From: JASLDZ01 sp964244065
GTDB taxonomy: Bacteria; Pseudomonadota; Alphaproteobacteria; Caulobacterales; Caulobacteraceae
Direction: 5' to 3'
Assembly: GCA_964244065.1 (NCBI GenBank)
Contig: CAXTHH010000001.1
Location: 434,001 to 498,000 of the forward strand
Length of the DNA: 64,000 bases
Below are positions 58,784 to 64,000 of the stretch, one piece after another. Under the pieces are notes generated by a model, which saw nothing but the letters and a program-made list of their open reading frames with translations, was not told the origin of the DNA and did not search any database. Numbering within the stretch: position 1 is the stretch's first letter; each line of letters starts with the position of its first letter. The translations under genes were made by a program, and so were the position numbers.

Positions 58784-60763
58784 TTAGGCCGGCTGCGCCA
58801 CGTCGCTGCGCACCTTCACGTAGCTGCCCGGCGCGTCCTCGATCACGCCCAGCGGACCGGAGGCCGGGTCGCGGGCGGGGACCTTGCGGCCGGAGCGCTC
58901 GGCGAGCCACGCGGCCCAGTGCGGCCACCAGCTGCCCTTGTGCTCGGTCGCGCCCGCGAGCCAGGCCTCGACCGTGTCGGGCAGCTCGGGGTTGGTCCAG
59001 TGCTGGTACTTGTTGGCGACGGGGGCGTTGATCACGCCCGCGATGTGGCCCGAGCCGGCGAGGGTGAAGGTGGTCGGCCCGCCGAACAGCCTGGCCCCCC
59101 GGTATACCGAGCGCATCGGCGCGATGTGGTCCTCGCGCGAGGACTGGACGTAGACGGGGATGGTCACCGCGCCGAGGTCGAGGGGCGTGCCCCCGAGCGA
59201 GAACTCGCGCCTGGCCAGCTTGTTGGCCTGATAGAAGTCGCGCAGGTAGCTCATGTGCAGCGTCTTGGGCATGCGCGTCTGGTCGCTGTTCCAGAACAGA
59301 AGGTCGAAGGCCGCAGGTTCCTTGCCCAAGAGGTAGTTGTTCACGAAGAACGACCAGATCAGGTCGTTGCCGCGCAGGGCGTTGAAGGTGTCGGCCATCG
59401 CCGCGCCGGGCAGCACGCCGCCGGCCGCATCCATCTTCTTCTCGAGGTCGGCCATCCAAGCGTCGTTGGTGAACAGCAGGAGGTCGCCTGCCTCCTGGAA
59501 ATCCTGCTGGGCGGCGAAGAAGGTGGCCGCGCCGATCGCAGGCGTCCGGTGCGCGGCCATGTGCGCCAGGGTGGAGGCCAGAAGCGTGCCGCCGATGCAG
59601 TAGCCGACGGCGTTCACGTGGCCGACGCCCGTCTGGCGGATCACCGCCTCGACGGCGGCGTAGGCGCCCTCGCGCATGTAGTCCTCGAAGGTCTTGTCCT
59701 TCAGCTCGGGCCCCGGGTTCACCCAGCTGGCCACGAACACGGTGAAGCCCTGGCCGGTCAGCCAACGGATCATCGAGTTCTCGGGCTTGAGGTCGAGGAT
59801 GTAGTACTTGTTGATCCAGGGCGGCAGGATCAGCAGCGGCGTCTCGTACACCTCCTCGGTGGTGGGCGTGAACTGGAGCAGCTGGAACAGGTCGTTCTGG
59901 AACACAACCTTGCCGGGGGCGGTGGCGACGTTCTCGCCCACCTTGAACCGCTCGTAGTCCGTCTGGCTGATCGCCAGCTGGCCGCCGCCGCGGGCCAGGT
60001 CGGCCGCGAACGCCTGGGCGCCCTTCAGCAGGCTCTCGCCGTGGGTCGCGGCCGCCTCTCGCAGCGCCACGGGGTTGGAGAGCAGGAAGTTCGACGGGGA
60101 GAAGGCGTCCGTCATCATCTTGGTGAAGAACTCGACCCGCCGCTTGGTCATCGGGTCGGCGCCCTCGACCCCGCCGACCAGGCCGTTCAGCCAATCGGAG
60201 GTGATCAGGTAGCTCTGCTTCATCACGTCGAAGACGGGGTTGTCGGTCCACTCCGGGTCGCGAAAGCGCTTGTCGGTCTTGCCGGGCGCGATCGCCGGCT
60301 CGGCGGGCTTGCCGGCCATGCGCTCGGCGGTGGCGGCCCACAGCCTGGCGTAGCGCTCGAACAGCTGCGTCTGCGCATCGATCAACGTCTGCGGCTGCGC
60401 GGCCAGGCGTGTGGCCACCTCGCCGAGCGCAGCGCCGACGTGGAAGGGATCGGGCGCGCCGCCCCCGCCGCCCTGCGCCATCGCCGCGGAGGCCAGCGCC
60501 CCCTGGGCCGTCATCGACGCCTTCGCCAGGTTGAGCGACAGCGCTTCCATCTGCCCGCGCTGCTCGGGGGAGAGCAGCTCCATCCACGCCGCCGTTGCGC
60601 GCTCGGCCATGGGCGGGGCGGGGGGGGCTGACGCGGCCGGGCCGGTGACCGGGGGATCGCAGGGGGCCTGGGCCTCCGGAGGCGTGGGGGCGAGGCCCAC
60701 GCCTGGCGGGTCCGACGTCGCCGCGTCGACGGTCGCGGGGCGCGGGGCGGCCTCGTCGGTCAT
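58784..60763 (-). CDS. phaC: Class I poly(3-hydroxyalkanoate) synthase
   Basis: 659 residues starting MTDEAAPRPATVDAATSDPPG. A Pro/Ala-rich N-terminal region of about 50 residues precedes the synthase. The lipase-like box GYCIGG places the nucleophile at Cys389; the Asp and His of the triad are expected in QSSREDHIAPM and GSGHIAGVINAP. It polymerises hydroxyacyl-CoA into storage granules. phaA, phaB and a phasin are not in the window. The longer frame upstream is unsupported. Confidence 0.94.
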   Translation of the reverse strand: MTDEAAPRPATVDAATSDPPGVGLAPTPPEAQAPCDPPVTGPAASAPPAPPMAERATAAWMELLSPEQRGQMEALSLNLAKASMTAQGALASAAMAQGGGGGAPDPFHVGAALGEVATRLAAQPQTLIDAQTQLFERYARLWAATAERMAGKPAEPAIAPGKTDKRFRDPEWTDNPVFDVMKQSYLITSDWLNGLVGGVEGADPMTKRRVEFFTKMMTDAFSPSNFLLSNPVALREAAATHGESLLKGAQAFAADLARGGGQLAISQTDYERFKVGENVATAPGKVVFQNDLFQLLQFTPTTEEVYETPLLILPPWINKYYILDLKPENSMIRWLTGQGFTVFVASWVNPGPELKDKTFEDYMREGAYAAVEAVIRQTGVGHVNAVGYCIGGTLLASTLAHMAAHRTPAIGAATFFAAQQDFQEAGDLLLFTNDAWMADLEKKMDAAGGVLPGAAMADTFNALRGNDLIWSFFVNNYLLGKEPAAFDLLFWNSDQTRMPKTLHMSYLRDFYQANKLARREFSLGGTPLDLGAVTIPVYVQSSREDHIAPMRSVYRGARLFGGPTTFTLAGSGHIAGVINAPVANKYQHWTNPELPDTVEAWLAGATEHKGSWWPHWAAWLAERSGRKVPARDPASGPLGVIEDAPGSYVKVRSDVAQPA

Positions 60764-60849
60764 GGTCTACCTCCCGATCGGCCCCGCTCCGGGCTTGAAG
60801 CCGGGCGACGCTCTTTCTCGTCCGGGCATGATCGCATAAGACCGGACGG

Positions 60850-61281
60850 GTGCGGAACGTGCGGAACCGGCTTTGGGTCACGCTCGGCGCGGCCCTGACG
60901 CTCGGGGCCTGCGCCGGCCGCTTCACGCCTTCGCCCGTGGACGACGCCAGCGCCGCCGCGGGTGCGGTGCGAGGGGTCCAGGCGGGGCGCCAGGCCTATC
61001 CCGACCTGCGCCGGCTGCCGCTCAAGCCCAAGGACATCCCGCCCGCGACGTTCGCCGGCCAGGCGACGGCGGTGCGGGGCCAGCGCGCCGAGCTGCTCGC
61101 GTGGGCCGAGGCGCACCCGACGGAGAACAAGGACGCCGAACCCTTCGCCCAGAGGTCGCGCGAGCGCGTGCCCGCCGCCGAGCGCGAGGCTGTGCCGCCC
61201 GCAGACCAGGCCGAGCGATCCGCCGCCTGGGCCGAGCGTCAGCGCCGCGCCGGCCAGGCGCCGCCGCCGCCCAAGGTCTGA
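60850..61281 (+). CDS. Small lipoprotein of unknown function
   Basis: 143 residues from a GTG at 60850 (a second in-frame GTG lies 9 bases on). Signal with a clear lipobox: LTLGAC, so the mature protein starts at a Cys near residue 21. The mature part is Ala/Arg/Glu-rich (AVRGVQAGRQAYPDLRRLPLKPKDIPPATFAGQA), helical and ends in PPPPKV. No family is recognised. It lies 4 bases before the aminotransferase, so the two are probably cotranscribed. The divergent phaC start is 86 bases away. Confidence 0.75.
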   Translation: MRNVRNRLWVTLGAALTLGACAGRFTPSPVDDASAAAGAVRGVQAGRQAYPDLRRLPLKPKDIPPATFAGQATAVRGQRAELLAWAEAHPTENKDAEPFAQRSRERVPAAEREAVPPADQAERSAAWAERQRRAGQAPPPPKV

Positions 61282-61285
61282 GCCG

Positions 61286-62488
61286 ATGTCTCCCGAATTC
61301 CACAAGATCCGCCGGCTTCCGCCCTACGTGTTCGAGGAGGTGAACCGCCTCAAGGCGCGCCTGCGCGCCGGCGGAATGGACATCATCGACTTCGGAATGG
61401 GCAACCCCGACATGCCGACGCCGCCGCACATCGTCGACAAGCTGATCGAGACGGCGCGCGACCCGAAGAGCGGCCGCTACTCGGCCAGCAAGGGCATCCC
61501 CGGCCTGCGGCGCGCTATGGCGGGATACTACGACCGCCGCTTCGGCGTGAAGCTCGACCCCGACACCGAGGTGATCGCCACGCTCGGCTCCAAGGAGGGG
61601 TTCGCCAACCTCGCCCAGGCGCTGACCGCGCCCGGCGACACGGTGATCTGCCCGAACCCGGCCTACCCGATCCACGCCTACGGCTTCATCATGGCCGGCG
61701 GCGTGATCCGCCACGTGCCCGCGCTGAGCCCCGAGCAGTACCTGGAAGGGATCGACCGCGCGGTGAAGCATTCGGCCCCGCCGCCCTCCATCCTGATCCT
61801 GAGCTATCCGTCGAATCCCACCGCGCAATGGGTGGACCTGGACTTCTACAAGGAGGCCGTGCGGCTCGCGCGCAAGCACGAGCTGATCGTGCTGTCCGAC
61901 GTGGCCTATTCAGAGATCTACTTCGACGACAACCCACCCCCGTCCATCCTGCAGGTGGAGGGCGCGAAGGAGATCGCCGTGGAGGTGAACAGCCTCTCCA
62001 AGACCTACGCCATGGCGGGCTGGCGGGTGGGCATGGTGGTGGGCTCGGCGCGCATCTGCGCGGCGCTGGCCCGGGTGAAGAGCTACCTGGACTACGGCGC
62101 CTTCACCCCCGTGCAGGTGGCCGCCGCCGCCGCGCTGAGCGGCCCGCAGGACTGCGTGGCGGAGATCCGGGCCATCTACAAGCGCCGGCGCGACGTGCTG
62201 GTGGAGACCTTCGACCGGGCGGGCTGGACGATCCCGCCGCCGCCCGCCTCCATGTTCGCTTGGGCGCCGCTGCCGCCCGGCTGGGAGGGCGTGGGCAGCC
62301 TGGGGTTCGCCAAGGCGCTGATGGAGCGTGCGGGCGTGGCTGTGGCGCCGGGCGTCGGCTTCGGCGAGTACGGCGAGGGCTATGTGCGCATCGGGCTGGT
62401 GGAGAACGAGCACCGCATCCGCCAGGCCGCCCGCAACGTGAAGCGCCTCCTGGCCGAGGGCCCGCGCGCCGCGGTGGCGGCGGAATGA
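61286..62488 (+). CDS. PLP-dependent aminotransferase (AlaC/aspartate-type, class I)
   Basis: 400 residues from the ATG at 61286 (MSPEFHKIRRLPPYVFEEVNRLKA). Fold type I motifs: DIIDFGMGNPDMPTP, YSASKGIPGLRRAMAGYY, ILSYPSNPTAQWVD, and the PLP lysine Lys239 in NSLSKTYAMAGWRVG. The RRLPPYVF opening is characteristic of the alanine aminotransferase AlaC group. It lies directly before homoserine dehydrogenase (4-base overlap), so a role in aspartate-family or methionine metabolism is also possible. Confidence 0.9.
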   Translation: MSPEFHKIRRLPPYVFEEVNRLKARLRAGGMDIIDFGMGNPDMPTPPHIVDKLIETARDPKSGRYSASKGIPGLRRAMAGYYDRRFGVKLDPDTEVIATLGSKEGFANLAQALTAPGDTVICPNPAYPIHAYGFIMAGGVIRHVPALSPEQYLEGIDRAVKHSAPPPSILILSYPSNPTAQWVDLDFYKEAVRLARKHELIVLSDVAYSEIYFDDNPPPSILQVEGAKEIAVEVNSLSKTYAMAGWRVGMVVGSARICAALARVKSYLDYGAFTPVQVAAAAALSGPQDCVAEIRAIYKRRRDVLVETFDRAGWTIPPPPASMFAWAPLPPGWEGVGSLGFAKALMERAGVAVAPGVGFGEYGEGYVRIGLVENEHRIRQAARNVKRLLAEGPRAAVAAE

Positions 62489-63762
62489 GCCGCACCTGGC
62501 GGATCGGCGTGGCCGGCCTCGGCACGGTGGGCGCCGAGCTGGTGCGCCTGGTCCGCGAGCGGCCCGACTTCGCGCCCTCCGGCGACCAGGCCGAGGTGGT
62601 CGGCGTCTCGGCCCGCCGTCGGGCGCCCGCGCGGGAAGGCGGGGCCACCTTCTTCGACGATCCGACGGCGCTGGCGACCTGCCCGGACGTGGACCTGTTC
62701 GTGGAGCTGATCGGCGGGGCCGAGGGCCCGGCCCGCGCCGCCGTGACCGCCGCGCTGGAGGCGGGCAAGCCCGTGGTCACCGCCAACAAGGCGCTGATCG
62801 CCACGCACGGCCTGGAGCTCGCGCGCCTGGCCGAGGCGCGGGGCGCTGCGCTCCTGTTCGAGGCCGCCGTGATGGGCGGCGCGCCGGCCGTGAAGCTGGT
62901 GCGCGAGGCGGTGGTCGGCTGCCGCACCCTGCACCTGGCCGGCATCCTCAACGGCACCTGCAACTTCATCCTGACCGAGATGGAGGCGTCGGGCCGCGAC
63001 TTCGGCGAGGTTCTGGCCGAGGCGCAGGCGCGCGGCTTCGCCGAGGCGGACCCGACCACCGACGTCGGCGGCTTCGACGCTGCGCACAAGATCGCCATCC
63101 TGGCCGCGCTCGCCTTCGACGCCGCACCCAACCTGGAAGGGGCGGAAATCGACGGGATCACCGCCGTCGAGCTCCTCGACATCCGGCTCGCGGGCGTCCT
63201 CGGCTACCGCATCAAGCTGATCGCCGAGGCGGAGCGGAGCGGGGAGGGCGGCCGGGTGCGCGTGGCCCCCGCGCTCGTGCCGCTGGCGCACCCCCTCGCC
63301 CAGGCCGGCGGGGCGCTGAACGCGCTGTTCGTGGAGGGCGAGCGCACGGGCCGCCTGTTCCTGCAGGGCTCGGGCGCGGGCGCGGGCCCCACCGCCGCCG
63401 CGGTGGCCGCGGACATCGCCGACGTGATCGCCGGCGTGCGCCGCCCCGTGTTCCAGCGGCCCGCGGCCGAGCTCCAGCCGCTCAAGGCGGGCTCGGCCCA
63501 GGCGCGGACGGGCGCCGCCTACATCCGCCTGATGGTGCACGACCGGCCCGGCGTGCTGGCGGCGGTGACGGAGGCGCTGGCCAAGGCGGGCGTGTCCATC
63601 GACAGCCTGCTGCAGCGGCCGGTGCAGTCCGGCGGCCTCGTGCCCATCGTGCTCACCACCCAGCCGGCGGCGGAGGCGGCGGTGGCCGACGCGCTGAGCC
63701 ACATGGCGGCCCTGGACGCCCTGGCCGAGCCGCCGCGGGCCATCCGCATCGCGCGCATCTGA
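62485..63762 (+). CDS. hom: Homoserine dehydrogenase
   Basis: 425 residues. NAD(P) site RIGVAGLGTVGAELVRLV, then VVTANKALIATHG, the substrate region GILNGTCNFILTEME and EADPTTDVGGFDAAHKIAILA with the catalytic Lys, and a C-terminal ACT domain (YIRLMVHDRPGVLAAVTEALAKAGVSIDSLLQ) for threonine feedback. It makes homoserine for threonine and methionine. It is coupled to the aminotransferase gene and followed after 95 bases by glpX. Confidence 0.96.
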   Translation: MSRTWRIGVAGLGTVGAELVRLVRERPDFAPSGDQAEVVGVSARRRAPAREGGATFFDDPTALATCPDVDLFVELIGGAEGPARAAVTAALEAGKPVVTANKALIATHGLELARLAEARGAALLFEAAVMGGAPAVKLVREAVVGCRTLHLAGILNGTCNFILTEMEASGRDFGEVLAEAQARGFAEADPTTDVGGFDAAHKIAILAALAFDAAPNLEGAEIDGITAVELLDIRLAGVLGYRIKLIAEAERSGEGGRVRVAPALVPLAHPLAQAGGALNALFVEGERTGRLFLQGSGAGAGPTAAAVAADIADVIAGVRRPVFQRPAAELQPLKAGSAQARTGAAYIRLMVHDRPGVLAAVTEALAKAGVSIDSLLQRPVQSGGLVPIVLTTQPAAEAAVADALSHMAALDALAEPPRAIRIARI

Positions 63763-63857
63763 CCTGCGAACGGCTCGCGCGACCGGACCAAAGCCGCTAA
63801 ACGCCGCCGCGACCTCAACGACGACGGCCGCCCACGGCCGCGGGAGACCCGACGCCC

Positions 63858-64000
63858 ATGTCCCAGACCGCCGCCGAACTCGCCTTCCGCAACCTGACGC
63901 TCGACATCGCGCGGGTGACGGAGGCCGCCGCCATCGCCAGCGTGAAGCTGGTCGGCCGCGGCGACGAGAAGGCGGCGGACCAGGCGGCCGTGGACGCCAT
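63858..64000 (+). CDS. glpX: Class II fructose-1,6-bisphosphatase, N-terminal fragment (runs off right edge)
   Basis: The first 47 residues are visible: MSQTAAELAFRNLTLDIARV, then TEAAAIASVKLVGRGDEKAADQAAVDAM. The E-AA-x-A-(x)3-LVGRGDEKAADQAAVDAM block is diagnostic of GlpX, including residues that bind Mg2+ and the 1-phosphate. It would act in gluconeogenesis. hom-glpX is a frequent pair in alphaproteobacteria. Confidence 0.92.
   Translation, partial: MSQTAAELAFRNLTLDIARVTEAAAIASVKLVGRGDEKAADQAAVDA

Overview
The window is high-GC DNA from an alphaproteobacterium, most likely of the Caulobacterales (Caulobacter/Phenylobacterium type). This placement is an inference. It rests on 5-aminolevulinate synthase (the C4 route to heme), a CBP3-type bc1 chaperone, DUF2842, a short type-2 ArgC, RNase J next to birA/coaX, and the alphaproteobacterial nuo cluster layout.

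Region 1 (1 to about 21.4 kb) is the structural half of a P2-like prophage. On the minus strand, from high to low coordinates, it carries O-N-M-L-X, two small membrane proteins, lysozyme, overlapping spanins, R-S, J-I-H, an unknown gene, DUF1353, a Dam-type methylase, V-W, FI-FII, E/E' and the start of the tape measure T, which runs off the left edge. P (terminase), a small unknown gene and Q (portal) are on the plus strand. E/E' keeps a T TTT TTG -1 frameshift site. Three near-perfect 27-bp inverted repeats and one diverged copy sit at the heads of transcription units. Their dyad centres lie 57-59 bp from the start codons of P, J and V, which is the geometry of P2 Ogr/Delta-controlled late promoters; the late mRNAs would then be almost leaderless. 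A cysteine-rich protein encoded beside Q is a candidate activator. The prophage ends at the 3' end of tRNA-Asp(GTC), a plausible attachment site. Integrase, repressor, replication genes, U and D must lie left of the window or be missing.

Region 2 (21.6-37.2 kb) is the complete complex I operon nuoA-N. It has two unassigned passengers: a three-helix membrane protein between nuoD and nuoE, and a 90-residue coiled-coil protein between nuoF and nuoG. A palindromic repeat separates nuoI from nuoJ.

Region 3 (37.3-49.3 kb) carries birA, coaX, RNase J, methylmalonyl-CoA epimerase, hemA (ALAS), glyA-nrdR-nusB-thiL, a secreted unknown, a K+-independent H+-pyrophosphatase, and bamE on the minus strand.

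Region 4 (49.4-64 kb) carries the CBP3 chaperone with a YceD-like protein, plsX-fabH-ihfA-merR, tRNA-Pro(GGG), DUF2842, a GlsB-type membrane protein, heme A synthase, rplM-rpsI (uS9 has an unusual 37-residue basic insertion), argC2, a CPBP protease, PHA synthase, a lipoprotein, an aminotransferase, homoserine dehydrogenase and the start of glpX.

Dispersed palindromic repeats of the GCTCATCCCCGC...GCGGGG type occur in at least five intergenic regions. In three of them the terminal GAGCGGAGG-type end supplies the ribosome binding site of the next gene.
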